A DNA stretch of 64,000 nt from contig JAJJOY010000002.1 of the NCBI GenBank assembly GCA_021029595.1, forward strand, positions 248,001 through 312,000, read 5' to 3'. A model generated the notes under the pieces. That model was not told where the DNA came from. It worked only from the letters and a program-made list of their open reading frames with translations, and ran no database searches. The DNA is from Hominenteromicrobium mulieris. GTDB lineage: Bacteria; Bacillota; Clostridia; Oscillospirales; Acutalibacteraceae. Position numbers and translations under genes: made by a program. Each line of letters starts with the position of its first letter. Position 1 is the first letter of the stretch. Positions 23,949 to 33,465 of this stretch are shown one piece after another.

Positions 23949-25673
23949 TTAAAACGTCCTTTCAAGGTACTTGCTGAGTAAATCCGTCCCGATATACGGA
24001 TACGGATCAACTCTGTTGTTTTCTAAATACAATTCAAAATGTAAGTGGTTGCCGGATGAATTGCCGGTGCTGCCCACGTAGCCTATCACGTCGCCCTGAT
24101 GCACATACTGCCCATAAGATACCGCCACACTGGATAGATGCGCATACAGCGTGTCTACGCCCTCTGCATGGTTGATTTTGACGTAATAGCCCCATGAGTA
24201 GCCCCATGAATCCGACGCATTTGCAACGGTCACTTTGCCGTCTGCAGCCGCGTATACCGGCGTGCCCTCCGGCATACCGATGTCCATGCCTTTGTGCGGC
24301 GAACCGCTGTACATACCGCCGAAATGCTGCGTGATATTCTGTTTCCAACCCGGTTCAAGCGGTGCGCATAGGCCGCGTGAATTCAGACTTCCCGGATACG
24401 TTCCCGAAATCGTACCGAACGTATAGCAGCGCAAAAATTGCTCGATATAATTCGGGTTCCCGTAGGTGCTGCCGCCGCCCATTTTTTCCGAATAAGCTCT
24501 CGCGCACTCGACTGACCATACCCCGCCGTAATATGTATCGCAGAAATCGATAAAGCCGTCGCCCATGTTGTATGCCTGCAAAGCCTTGAACAAATTATTT
24601 TTGTCTGCCGGTGATTTGCACCCGGTCTTTTTCACCTTGAGGCTAAAGCAATATACACCGATCTCAATGCTGTACTCAGGGTCAGTTATGCCGTTTGGCT
24701 GTTTTACCGCCAATCCGGATTCAGAACACGCAAATGGATCTCCCGGGTCATCCAAAATGCCGGTCTCCGCCATACACAATGCCAACAAAACCTCAACATA
24801 TTCGGAAATACCGTCTTTCTGTGCCCAATATGTAATGGATGAACGGTAAGATTCCACGCGGTCATTGAGATTTATCGCACGTCCGGCACTGCTCGCTAAG
24901 CTGCCAAAGCTGTTTGAAAAGACCAATAATAGCACAACAACGCCGATCCAAATTGCCATGAGAACTTTAGGCAACCCCTTGGCGTCCGTCGCAGGTACAT
25001 CTTTCGTTTTATTTGCTACGCGCTGCTGCGCCGCACGTGCCATATCGTGCGCATGTACAGCCGTAGCCGTCTGCGCACTTTCCTGTATTTTTTGCACCGT
25101 GCCAACCGTTACCTTTTTAGCCGTTTCGGCCGCAGCCTGTACGGCCACGCTGGTTCCCGCCGTCGCTGCACCGGCACTTACGGTTGCCGTAGCTTTTACA
25201 GTCTCCACAGTGGCCGTCTTAGCTACCTGCTGTGCAACTTGCGCACCGGCGCGTACCGTATGTGACACTGCTTCGGAAGTGCTTCTATACGCAGTCTTAG
25301 ACGCAGCTTTATGCGATGCCTGCACCGTATTTCCTGCACGCGATGTCTGCCGCCACGGAGAGTTCTTCGCCAACGGTTGCACGCCTCGTTCAACGGGTTT
25401 ATTTTTACTCTTTCGCACAGCGCGCTTGATCTCACTCGTCACAGCATCTCTGACCGCCCCTGCCGTCGATTTTGCACGGCCGACAACCTGATCTGCCGCA
25501 ACCGTTTCCGGCGCTTTGTCCCCATCTTGCTCCGGCGTATCAACGCTCATCGGTGCAATGACGATTTTTTGCATCTCGGAGAGCTGCTCCGACATTTCCC
25601 GTAAACCGTCACTACGCCCGTGCGCCTTGATCGTGCCTTTCTTTACCGTGTTCTCATACGTCGTAATGTTCAT
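23949..25673 (-). CDS. Conjugation peptidoglycan hydrolase: lysozyme-like plus M23 endopeptidase
   Basis: 574 residues. A cytoplasmic basic N-terminus rich in Ala/Thr/Val (to about 230), one membrane helix (VLMAIWIGVVVLLLVFSNSF, about 235), a lysozyme-like domain (VLLALCMAETG ... SIEIGVYCFSLK ... LQAYNMGDGFIDFC, about 295-385) and a C-terminal M23 domain with HKGMDIGMPEGTPVYAA and NHLHFELYL Zn ligands (about 460-550). This is the VirB1-like hydrolase of Tn1549-type T4SS (CD1107 family), opening the wall for the transfer channel. Overlaps virB4 by 20 bp. Confidence 0.9.
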   Translation of the reverse strand: MNITTYENTVKKGTIKAHGRSDGLREMSEQLSEMQKIVIAPMSVDTPEQDGDKAPETVAADQVVGRAKSTAGAVRDAVTSEIKRAVRKSKNKPVERGVQPLAKNSPWRQTSRAGNTVQASHKAASKTAYRSTSEAVSHTVRAGAQVAQQVAKTATVETVKATATVSAGAATAGTSVAVQAAAETAKKVTVGTVQKIQESAQTATAVHAHDMARAAQQRVANKTKDVPATDAKGLPKVLMAIWIGVVVLLLVFSNSFGSLASSAGRAINLNDRVESYRSSITYWAQKDGISEYVEVLLALCMAETGILDDPGDPFACSESGLAVKQPNGITDPEYSIEIGVYCFSLKVKKTGCKSPADKNNLFKALQAYNMGDGFIDFCDTYYGGVWSVECARAYSEKMGGGSTYGNPNYIEQFLRCYTFGTISGTYPGSLNSRGLCAPLEPGWKQNITQHFGGMYSGSPHKGMDIGMPEGTPVYAAADGKVTVANASDSWGYSWGYYVKINHAEGVDTLYAHLSSVAVSYGQYVHQGDVIGYVGSTGNSSGNHLHFELYLENNRVDPYPYIGTDLLSKYLERTF

Positions 25674-28041
25674 TTACTTCTTGCCCCCATCCGTCAGACG
25701 GCTTTGTGGACATCAGCTGATACAAGGGATTATCGGTCGGGAAATCGTTTTCAAATGGCACAATCGTGCTGCCGACCTTGATGAGCCCTGTGCCGTACTG
25801 CTCCTTGGCAAGCGCCTGCTTCTGCGCCTCAGACAAGCTAAACATTTCCGCAAGCACGTCTCTGTCCGGTGCAGACTGATACAGCATCGTGATGATGTAG
25901 CTGTTTTCGAGCAGCTTGCGTGCCTCCGGGCTATTGAGTATTTCTGTCGTGTTCTGCGTCGCGCCGATGATATAACCGCCACGCTTGCGGATGCGCTGCC
26001 AAAGCGATGCAAAATACTGCGCCGCATACGGGTTGCGAAAAATCGTCATGATCTCATCGATATAAATGTACGTGTGCCTCTTTTTCCGCCAGTTATCCAT
26101 TAAGCGGCTGTAAATTGATTCAAGAACGATGAGCATACCGACTGCATTCATCCCTTCGCCAAGCTTTGAAAGGTCATAGTCGATGATATGCGCTTGTGTA
26201 TCGACGTTCGTGGGTTGTGCAAACATATCGTAAGAGCCTGCGGTATAAATTTCCATGCGCAGCGCCAGTTCCTGTGCTTCCGGTGCATCCTGGTCTTTTA
26301 GCATACTGTATAGATCACCGAGCAGCGGCGACGGCTTCGTATAGCCGGACGCCACGACCGGCGCATACAGCTTTCGCACACAACGATCCAAAAGGCTTTT
26401 CATTTTGCCGTCAAGCACGTTGCCATCTTCCATAAGCAAGATACGGCAAAAAGACATGACAAATTCAAGCTTTTCTTTCAACGGTTCGCTGCTGCGGTCA
26501 TCGGGGTCGGCATTGATCTCAAGCGGATTGATCCTGTGCTGTGTAGACGGAGATAAGGAGATCACCGTTCCGCCAAGCCTTTGTGTCGCCACAACATACT
26601 CACACTCCGGGTCAACGAAAAATATGTCTGCCTCCCCTTTCAGTGCGACCTGCAAAGCGTCCTCCTTGATGTGGAACGACTTACCACCGCCGGTCGTCGC
26701 CAACACAAGGCTGTTGCCGCTCATCAGCATATCGCGATTTATAGTGATGAGGCGTTTCGTCTTTGCGTTAATACCGAACCACGAGCCGCCCGGATAATAG
26801 ATTTCCTGCGCTGCAAACGGGCAAATACCGGCAAGCGCCTGCGTTGTTAGCAACCGATCCGCCTGAATAAACGGACGCCCAAAAGGCAATGCCGTATTCA
26901 GCCCCTCGTACTGCTGCGCAAGGAGCGGAAGAAACTGGCAGGAAATGGATTTTCCTTTGCTCATGATGCTTTCAGCATCGTTTTCCAGTTCTTCCCGCGT
27001 ATCGGCAAAATGTGCTACGGTGACGGTAACAAGGTATAAGTTTTGGTCGCGCTCCTGTATAGCCTCCATGACTTCCTGTACTCCTGCCGCACGCTGCATC
27101 AGCTTATACGGCACGCTGCCGCTGTAATTGCCGTTGCGCTGTTGGTGCAGCGTATAGTTTACGATTTTCGTATCGATTGCCATACTGCGGCTTTCCGCCT
27201 CCGCCATCGCTTCGGCGCTCGGTATCGGCAGAAAATCGATTGTAAAGATCATCGGCTTGCCGATAGAGGCAATATCCGAAACAATGCGGTCGTTGAGATA
27301 TATCGGATAGGCATTCAGGAACAGCGTTTTGCAGTATCGGCCGCCGATCTTCAAATGCGTACAGGAATTGAGAGCTTCCGCACTGAGCGGTGCAATGCTG
27401 TCTTTCCAGTTCATGCCGAGCTTTTTTTCTGCGTGAGCATCATATCGGAAAGTTTCCTCTAAACCCGGCCGGTAAATATCGTGTAGCAAACGCAGACGTT
27501 CAGACAAAGGCACAGCACGCAGCTCCACGCCGAGCGCCTGAAAACTGCTGATTAAGTTTCCCTCCACGCGAGCAAAAAACGCTGCGGCATCTTCATCATT
27601 TCTTCGTCCTGCTGTTATCGTCAGATACGCCTGCTTCGTCATGCCGAGCGTACCGCGCACCTGTTCCCGCAGTACGGTATTCATATTCTCCCGATAATCA
27701 TCCAACTCATCTTCCGGGTTCATCGGGATCAACACATCGCGCTCGAACTGCTCCTGCCGTATCGGTCGAAAGAAAATACTGATCTTCGCGTAAATGCCTT
27801 TATCGATAGAATTGAGCAGTGCTGAATAATCCACAAGCCGACGCATCTTTTCTTCATCGCGCAGCTCCGTGTAGTTGATGTCCGTAAACGCAAACATTTT
27901 GGAATATTCTCCGCTGTCAAGTACGAATGTACCATCATTCAGAATGTGCTTGACCGGGATCATCTCCTGCGTGCTGCGCGGAATTTTCATGCTTCCCTGT
28001 TGATACTGCTCCGCGCCCCTCAAGGTCTTTTTCCAAAGCAT
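25654..28041 (-). CDS. virB4: VirB4-like T4SS ATPase
   Basis: 795 residues; powers assembly of the conjugative channel. Walker A LATTGGGKSFHIK at about 450, Walker B YIYIDEIMTIF at about 657, followed by RIRKRGGYIIGATQNTTEIL (arginine-rich and Q-loop part). The N-terminal portion (IPVKHILNDGTFVLDSGEYS) is as in TraE/TcpF-type VirB4. Preceded by GGGAGAAAGG. Its first 107 bp overlap the preceding prgI-like gene in a different frame. Confidence 0.95.
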   Translation of the reverse strand: MLWKKTLRGAEQYQQGSMKIPRSTQEMIPVKHILNDGTFVLDSGEYSKMFAFTDINYTELRDEEKMRRLVDYSALLNSIDKGIYAKISIFFRPIRQEQFERDVLIPMNPEDELDDYRENMNTVLREQVRGTLGMTKQAYLTITAGRRNDEDAAAFFARVEGNLISSFQALGVELRAVPLSERLRLLHDIYRPGLEETFRYDAHAEKKLGMNWKDSIAPLSAEALNSCTHLKIGGRYCKTLFLNAYPIYLNDRIVSDIASIGKPMIFTIDFLPIPSAEAMAEAESRSMAIDTKIVNYTLHQQRNGNYSGSVPYKLMQRAAGVQEVMEAIQERDQNLYLVTVTVAHFADTREELENDAESIMSKGKSISCQFLPLLAQQYEGLNTALPFGRPFIQADRLLTTQALAGICPFAAQEIYYPGGSWFGINAKTKRLITINRDMLMSGNSLVLATTGGGKSFHIKEDALQVALKGEADIFFVDPECEYVVATQRLGGTVISLSPSTQHRINPLEINADPDDRSSEPLKEKLEFVMSFCRILLMEDGNVLDGKMKSLLDRCVRKLYAPVVASGYTKPSPLLGDLYSMLKDQDAPEAQELALRMEIYTAGSYDMFAQPTNVDTQAHIIDYDLSKLGEGMNAVGMLIVLESIYSRLMDNWRKKRHTYIYIDEIMTIFRNPYAAQYFASLWQRIRKRGGYIIGATQNTTEILNSPEARKLLENSYIITMLYQSAPDRDVLAEMFSLSEAQKQALAKEQYGTGLIKVGSTIVPFENDFPTDNPLYQLMSTKPSDGWGQEVNEHYDV

Positions 28042-28426
28042 CTTTGCCTTTCTCCCTTCTGTTCTTCATTTCATTCAGCTCGACCGCACGTGCGGCTGTG
28101 CAAAGCTGTTCAATCTCATTTGCGTGTATATTGCTGCCCTTAAAAACAAGCCTGCGAGGCATCAAGAGCGCATGCAGCCAGCATAACGCCACACGTTCGG
28201 CGGGCATTTTATGCCACTTAAAAAAGCCTATCAAGGCCAACGGTGCACTTGCGCATAACGTAAGGAACGATGCCATATCGGTACTGCCGAAACGCGTATA
28301 TACATTCCAAAAAGTGATAAAGCCCGCACATAGCGCTGCAGCACTCCAAATAGTCTGACGCACAGATAAACCGGATAGGAACTCATCTTTAATATCTCGT
28401 ATTTCTTGGTTTACTTTGATTTGCAT
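27935..28426 (-). CDS. PrgI-family T4SS membrane protein
   Basis: 163 residues; MQIKVNQEIRDIKDEFLSGL and two membrane helices (about 20-40 and 45-65) match PrgI/TcpE-type inner-membrane proteins that accompany VirB4. After about residue 105 the sequence is charged and low-complexity (EKGKDALEKDLEGRG), and this part overlaps virB4. Start at 28426 with GGAGCG. Confidence 0.85.
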   Translation of the reverse strand: MQIKVNQEIRDIKDEFLSGLSVRQTIWSAAALCAGFITFWNVYTRFGSTDMASFLTLCASAPLALIGFFKWHKMPAERVALCWLHALLMPRRLVFKGSNIHANEIEQLCTAARAVELNEMKNRREKGKDALEKDLEGRGAVSTGKHENSAQHAGDDPGQAHSE

Positions 28427-28445
28427 AACTCTTTTCGCTCCTTCC

Positions 28446-29264
28446 TTACACAAATCCCAACAGCTTATGCGTCATGTTGTCGGCACCTTTTATAATGGCG
28501 CTGAGAGACGACAAGTACAGAAGCAGCATGACCGGTTTCGCCATCGTACCCAGAAAGCCCAACATCCCGCCTACCTGTGTCATCACAGCATCATCCGCTA
28601 TCGCGCAAAACAGCTGTATGGCGATTACCATCGTAACGGCTTCCATGCAAACGCCGAACACGTTTTTTATATAGTTGCGGCCATACATGGCGGTTACATT
28701 TCCACCGGCAAAAAACGCCAACGGAACCGGCGCTATCGACATATAGACATAGACTTTGAGAAAACGCCCGAACACCGTCAGCAGCAAAACCAGACCGCTG
28801 ATAATGACCGCAATATATAAAATACCGGTCAGGATGTTAATGGACAGCAGCTCGCCTATCGCACCGGCAACACCGCCCGGTGAGCTTTCGTCTATATTGG
28901 GAAGAAGTCCGGCTTGTCCGCCCATCGCCTCAATCAGGCGGCTTGTTAAGCTGCGGACAACAGAGAACATCGGCATGAGGATTATATCCGTACCGCGTAC
29001 CACCAGAGCATTGACGATCACGAGCCGCACCAAGGTTTTGAATATTGCAATCGGCGTTTTTTGCTCGATCAGCGACACGGCGGATTGTATGTACCCTACG
29101 CAAAATGCAACAAGCATCAGTGATGATGCAAACCCTTTCAATATCGTATTCAGAATTGAAATATACTCGTATGCGTGCGGGCTAAAATCTGAGAGATCTT
29201 CCGTCAGCACCGAGTACATCAAGCCGAATATTTGTGTTAAAAATTGCAGCACAAGTTCATACAA
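28446..29264 (-). CDS. VirB6/TrbL-like polytopic channel protein
   Basis: About 272 residues. TTG start at 29264 with GGGAGTG eight bases upstream. Multiple membrane helices (about 35-60, 80-100, 125-150, 165-190, 200-240) separated by short loops, as in the CD0411/TrbL group. Forms the membrane pore of the T4SS together with PrgI and VirB4. 16 bp downstream of the Maff2 gene. Confidence 0.87.
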   Translation of the reverse strand: MYELVLQFLTQIFGLMYSVLTEDLSDFSPHAYEYISILNTILKGFASSLMLVAFCVGYIQSAVSLIEQKTPIAIFKTLVRLVIVNALVVRGTDIILMPMFSVVRSLTSRLIEAMGGQAGLLPNIDESSPGGVAGAIGELLSINILTGILYIAVIISGLVLLLTVFGRFLKVYVYMSIAPVPLAFFAGGNVTAMYGRNYIKNVFGVCMEAVTMVIAIQLFCAIADDAVMTQVGGMLGFLGTMAKPVMLLLYLSSLSAIIKGADNMTHKLLGFV

Positions 29265-29280
29265 AGCAGTTCACTCCCTT

Positions 29281-29610
29281 TTATGCTGTTGTCATACCGA
29301 GGAACGTCAGAATCTGCTGTGCGAAGCAAAGGGTAAATCCACCGATAATACACGTAACACCTATAATGCGCTTCGTAGAATCGTGGCTAAATCCTGCCAT
29401 GACGATTTGCACAAGACCAAATAAGCCTACAAATATACCTACTACTTTCAGCAACCCGAAAAACATCGTCAGCAAATTGTTAATCGGTGTGTCAATCTCT
29501 GCCACACCGGTGCTTGCAAAGCAGGGGATAGCAAGCAGCGTTGCGCTTGCCATCGCAAAGTATGCGTACCGTGCGTATTTTCCCACTCGGTTCAAATTAA
29601 ACTTTCTCAT
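29281..29610 (-). CDS. Maff2/VirB2-like small membrane protein
   Basis: 109 residues with a signal-like N-terminus (YAYFAMASATLLAIPCFAST) and two hydrophobic helices (NNLLTMFFGLLKVVGIFVGL and IIGVTCIIGGFTLCFAQQIL). This is the Maff2 family of Tn1549-like elements, topologically like VirB2/TrbC pilins or channel-lining subunits. ATG preceded by AAAGGAGCG. Confidence 0.88.
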   Translation of the reverse strand: MRKFNLNRVGKYARYAYFAMASATLLAIPCFASTGVAEIDTPINNLLTMFFGLLKVVGIFVGLFGLVQIVMAGFSHDSTKRIIGVTCIIGGFTLCFAQQILTFLGMTTA

Positions 29611-29623
29611 GTGAATCGCTCCT

Positions 29624-31417
29624 TTAATTTAGTTCGACATTTTGAAGGTCAAAGGTAAACATACCGTCCACCTCGTCTTCATCAACGTCTGTTTCGTTGA
29701 TCTGTATTGTGTTCGTTTCCGGCAAAAGCGCTGACGAAACATAAGAATACTGCGGCGCACCGCCGTCGGCCGAAAGCTTAATTCTCGGATGCCGGTTCAG
29801 GTCGTATTTTTCGTCGATTATCGGCCGCTCATCGGCTAAGATCATAATTACGCTGCCAATTTTGCCTTTCAGCAGCTTGTTTTTTAGACGTACCTCTGTT
29901 ACATCCATCAAAGCGCGGCCACTGTTTTGCTCATTGGTGCTGTTGCTGCCGCTCGTCCAACTATGCGTTGTACCGTAGCTACGGTTATCGATCGTTTCCT
30001 GTCCCATCGCTTTGGAAATCCATTCGTGTGTGCTCTGCTCGTTGCCGCCGAGATATAGTATCTCATCGCACATGCCGGACACGGACTCCCAGTCGTCCGG
30101 GAACATACGCTTGATCTGCGATATATTTTGCAGAATAATCGATAATGTGATGTTGCGCGAACGCATCGTCGCAACCCAGTTTTGGAAGCTGTCCGGCAAC
30201 GTAATATTTCGCGCTTCCTCGAGCACAAAATGCACCGGCACGGGTAAGCTGCCGGTGCTGCGTGCATCTGCCTGTGCCATCATAAGCTGAAAAAGCTGTG
30301 TGATGAGCGCCGATGCCAGAAAATGGAAACTGTTGTCGTCCGGCATACGGATAAACAGCGCCGTTTTTTCTTCGCCAATCTTTTCGAGTTCCAATTCATC
30401 ACCGGTCGTTAGGTTTACCACGTCTTCAAGCAAAAACTTTTCCAAGCGGCTGAGAAGCGATTCCTGAATACTCATGATCGTCTCCCCTGCACCCTTACGG
30501 TAAGCATCAAAGTAGCGCACCGCTATATGCCTCGGGCTTCTGGCACGCAGTTCCTCAATGAGCACCTGTGTCGCAGAGATACCGGCTTCATCGCCTTCTT
30601 CGACGGTCTCGGCAAGGATCAGCTCCATAACTGTTCCGAAATTCATTTCCGTCTCCGGGCATTCATACCACACGTAATACATGAGCGCCGAAAGCATCAT
30701 TTTCGCCGTCTTGTCCCAAAAGGCATCACCACCATGTTTCGTTTTATCCTCGGTATTTGCAAATAAGTTCGTGATAAAGCCTTGTATGTCGCTTTCCCGT
30801 TTAAAATAGACGAATGGGTTATACCGAAAACTGCTGAGCATATCAATAAGGTCAAAGACACGGATTTTGTAACCCTCTGCCTTAAATACATTGCCAATAT
30901 CGCGGAGCAGCTCCCCTTTCGGGTCCATGATGATATAAGATGAGTTACATTGCAGTAAATTGGGTTTTACGTACGCTCGTGTTTTGCGCGAGCCGGAGCC
31001 GCCGATAACAAGCGTAAATAGGTTTTTATCTAACTTGCGCTGATCCGTTGTGATGCTCAAATGTCTGGATAAGATGCGGTTTTCATCCGGGTGTTCTTTG
31101 TCGTGGAGCCGGTGGTTCAGTAGATACACATTCTCCCATTTTGCCGAACCGTGTTCCTCGCCGTGGCGAAAATTCTTCTGTGAGCTAAATATGTATAAAA
31201 GCACTAACGCATAACCGCCCAGAAATATGCCCACGGCTTTTCCTGTGTCGGCACAGAGTTCCAACCGAAACGGATGTGCAGTGATCTCATTCATGTTCAG
31301 CAAAATCCCGGGCAAGCCGCCCTCTGCATACGGCGCGATCAGCACCGCAAGCCAAAGCACAAATACCGCCCCGATGCCTGCCATGATCCAAGCCGTTAAT
31401 GTATTTTTTCCTCTCAT
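29624..31417 (-). CDS. virD4: VirD4/TraG coupling protein
   Basis: 597 residues; links relaxosome DNA to the T4SS. Two N-terminal membrane helices (about 10-30, 60-80); Walker A variant LVIGGSGSRKTRAYVKPN at about 144 (GGSGSRKT rather than GxxGxGKT, usual in this family); YIIMDPKGELL; Walker B-like HFVLEEARNI at about 400; the C-terminal EQSTHEWISKAMGQETID region. Starts in an ATGA overlap with the small gene 31414-31584. Confidence 0.95.
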   Translation of the reverse strand: MRGKNTLTAWIMAGIGAVFVLWLAVLIAPYAEGGLPGILLNMNEITAHPFRLELCADTGKAVGIFLGGYALVLLYIFSSQKNFRHGEEHGSAKWENVYLLNHRLHDKEHPDENRILSRHLSITTDQRKLDKNLFTLVIGGSGSRKTRAYVKPNLLQCNSSYIIMDPKGELLRDIGNVFKAEGYKIRVFDLIDMLSSFRYNPFVYFKRESDIQGFITNLFANTEDKTKHGGDAFWDKTAKMMLSALMYYVWYECPETEMNFGTVMELILAETVEEGDEAGISATQVLIEELRARSPRHIAVRYFDAYRKGAGETIMSIQESLLSRLEKFLLEDVVNLTTGDELELEKIGEEKTALFIRMPDDNSFHFLASALITQLFQLMMAQADARSTGSLPVPVHFVLEEARNITLPDSFQNWVATMRSRNITLSIILQNISQIKRMFPDDWESVSGMCDEILYLGGNEQSTHEWISKAMGQETIDNRSYGTTHSWTSGSNSTNEQNSGRALMDVTEVRLKNKLLKGKIGSVIMILADERPIIDEKYDLNRHPRIKLSADGGAPQYSYVSSALLPETNTIQINETDVDEDEVDGMFTFDLQNVELN

Positions 31418-31584
31418 CTTTTGAACTCGCTCACAATTATTTTATAACCGTTTTCCTTTATTTTTTCCTCATAATGCCGCAACTCGCCTTTGGGGTCTGT
31501 AACGATATAAGGTACGCTGCATTCCGGTGAACTCGGTTCCACACACAAGCAACCTCTTGCCGCTAATTCTTTTTCATTTTTCAT
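31414..31584 (-). CDS. Small protein resembling a VirD4 fragment
   Basis: 56 residues (ATG at 31584 with GGAGG, overlapping the upstream stop as TGATG; its own stop overlaps virD4 as ATGA). The segment YIVTDPKGELRHYEEKIKEN plus GYKIIV is strongly similar to YIIMDPKGELLRDIGNVFKA plus EGYKIRVFD of the adjacent VirD4. It lacks Walker A, so it is not an ATPase. Either a decayed duplicate kept for coupling, or a small partner mimicking that surface. Confidence 0.65.
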   Translation of the reverse strand: MKNEKELAARGCLCVEPSSPECSVPYIVTDPKGELRHYEEKIKENGYKIIVSEFKR

Positions 31585-32546
31585 CATATTGTCCTCCATT
31601 TCTTTGACCGAAGTCGATTTTCGATCACCATAATTTCTTGTGCTGCGATGCTCTGCGCTGTGGATAACGCCCGCAGCAGATTTTCAATTTTATCTGTGCC
31701 GAGCGCCGTCGGGACGCGCACACACACTTCCTGCGGCAAAACGCCAAAATGTACGCATACAATATACGCTGCACATTTTGCAATGATCTCATTTGCCGGT
31801 GTATCCGGCAGCGCTGTTTTCTCATTCTCCTGAAAAACCAGCGCAAAATCTTTTTCGGCCAATGCTTCAAGCGCGGCGTAGCAAAGCATAGCTCTTTCCA
31901 TCTGCCCCGGCTGCACAAGATACGCATGTACTTCACGGTCATAGTGGATGCCCGTCACACCTTGTTGTTCTACGATTTTCAGCTCGTCGATCTGATTTAG
32001 AGTGATCCTGCAAATGGCAAGCGTGTTATAGATCGTACCTTTCAGCGTCAGTTTTTCTCCGGCATCTGTCTGCGTAATGTCATACCATTTGCTCGGTACT
32101 ATGGTTTTTCGCTGCGTGTCTGCTCCTGCATCCAACCATATCGGTTTTGCCTCTGCACCCGGCAGAAGCTGCACGCCTAAGCCGCGCCATGATGCAGCCG
32201 TTGCAATACGTGTTGCCTTCTCATTCTGCAATGCGATCAGCATTGAGTTTTTGACACCAAACCGCATACGTCCCATAACCTGCAACACTTTCTCCAAGAA
32301 ACGCTCGTTGACGAACATCTCATCCCGCGCCATTAGCCAACGTGTATTCAGCGCTTTCCATGATTGTTTTTTTCTGCCGCCGGAATTCTTCTTCATTTTG
32401 AAAATGCGACGTGTGCGTAAAATCGTATCCGCAGAACCGGCAACATTGCCGCTTTTTCCGTCTTTATTTTCGTCGTCCTTAAGGAACATTGGTTCATCCT
32501 CCGCCGACCAAGCCAAAGGTTTTATGTCTTCTTTTGATATTGCCAT
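31584..32546 (-). CDS. ArdC N-terminal-like accessory protein
   Basis: About 320 residues. The region LEKVLQVMGRMRFGVKNSML ... TRIATAASWRGLGVQLLPGA ... PIWLDAG matches the ssDNA-binding N-terminal domain pattern of ArdC-like proteins (compare FGVKNSMLIALQN with YSVRNQMLIYKQN of the ArdC at 40885), but no HExxH protease motif follows. Start at 32546 with AGGA. One dispersed palindrome lies in codons about 31-36 (SGNVAG). Role probably protection or handling of incoming single-stranded DNA; inference. Confidence 0.6.
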   Translation of the reverse strand: MAISKEDIKPLAWSAEDEPMFLKDDENKDGKSGNVAGSADTILRTRRIFKMKKNSGGRKKQSWKALNTRWLMARDEMFVNERFLEKVLQVMGRMRFGVKNSMLIALQNEKATRIATAASWRGLGVQLLPGAEAKPIWLDAGADTQRKTIVPSKWYDITQTDAGEKLTLKGTIYNTLAICRITLNQIDELKIVEQQGVTGIHYDREVHAYLVQPGQMERAMLCYAALEALAEKDFALVFQENEKTALPDTPANEIIAKCAAYIVCVHFGVLPQEVCVRVPTALGTDKIENLLRALSTAQSIAAQEIMVIENRLRSKKWRTI

Positions 32547-32556
32547 ACACACCATC

Positions 32557-33465
32557 CTACCTTCTCAGCTTTTGCGGCTTCACCTTCGGCGTCTTCTGAA
32601 TGACCTTATCGGTATTTGAAGTACGTCCACCTGCCTGCATCTGGCGCACAGCTTCCGCAATTCTCGCTTCTTTTTGCGTGTTGACGTTTTTTGCAGCCTC
32701 CAGCTTTTTCATAACAGATGGCTTGTCCTGTACCGGCACGGTACGTTTGGTTTTCACAACCTTCTCGCCGAGCAGCGGGTCGTCTTGGTTATAAAGTTCA
32801 AAATTGTGCTGACGCTTTTCTTCGATTCGCTCTGCAAAGTCCTTATCAATAGACGCCGTAACATCTGCCCAAAGTTCTTCAGCCTCTTGTTCCATTTCGG
32901 ATGTCTTCAAGCCTTTGGAGGACAGACGGCTTTTCTGTTCCGTCTGCCCTTTCGTAGGGTTTGGCTCCGGCTTTAAAAGGTCTTGTGCGCTGCCGCGTGC
33001 CTCTTTAACCGCATCCTGCACTCGAACTTGATCTTTTCCAATCACAACCTCCGGAATCGGTTCGTTGATGTCCGCAGCCTTAGACGGATCACGTTCGATT
33101 TCCGCCTGTGTAACATCCGTCAGCACAGCCAGTTTATTGCGCTCGATCAGGCGGTTGATAACTGCTGCATCTTCGCCGCGCACCATTAAGGTCGATAACC
33201 CATCTCCGTTACTGTCGTGCAAATGCAAGTACCGCAAGCCATAGGGTCGTGCAGCCTTTTTGAATGTTTCGATGGCTTCATCGCTCATCGAGATAAAGCG
33301 CACCTCCGATGTACTCGTCAAAAAATCCCGGCATTTTCGCGCCGGGATCATTTTATCTGCGCTGTATCGGATCGCTGCTACGAGCGCTGCCAGAACTTCT
33401 TTGCTCCCGCGTAGGAGCAGCTTCGTTCCTTCGATGCTCAAGGTGATGATCGCTTGTTCGTCCAT
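32557..33465 (-). CDS. PcfB/DUF3801-family conjugation accessory protein
   Basis: 302 residues; MDEQAIITLSIEGTKLLLRG and the following alpha/beta domain to about 120 match DUF3801 (PcfB of pCF10), which helps relaxase docking on the coupling protein. The C-terminal part is charged and disordered (SRLSSKGLKTSEMEQEAEEL). Start at 33465 has AAGGGGAAAAG; this start lies inside the relaxase 3' exon, overlapping it by 113 bp in another frame. Confidence 0.82.
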   Translation of the reverse strand: MDEQAIITLSIEGTKLLLRGSKEVLAALVAAIRYSADKMIPARKCRDFLTSTSEVRFISMSDEAIETFKKAARPYGLRYLHLHDSNGDGLSTLMVRGEDAAVINRLIERNKLAVLTDVTQAEIERDPSKAADINEPIPEVVIGKDQVRVQDAVKEARGSAQDLLKPEPNPTKGQTEQKSRLSSKGLKTSEMEQEAEELWADVTASIDKDFAERIEEKRQHNFELYNQDDPLLGEKVVKTKRTVPVQDKPSVMKKLEAAKNVNTQKEARIAEAVRQMQAGGRTSNTDKVIQKTPKVKPQKLRR

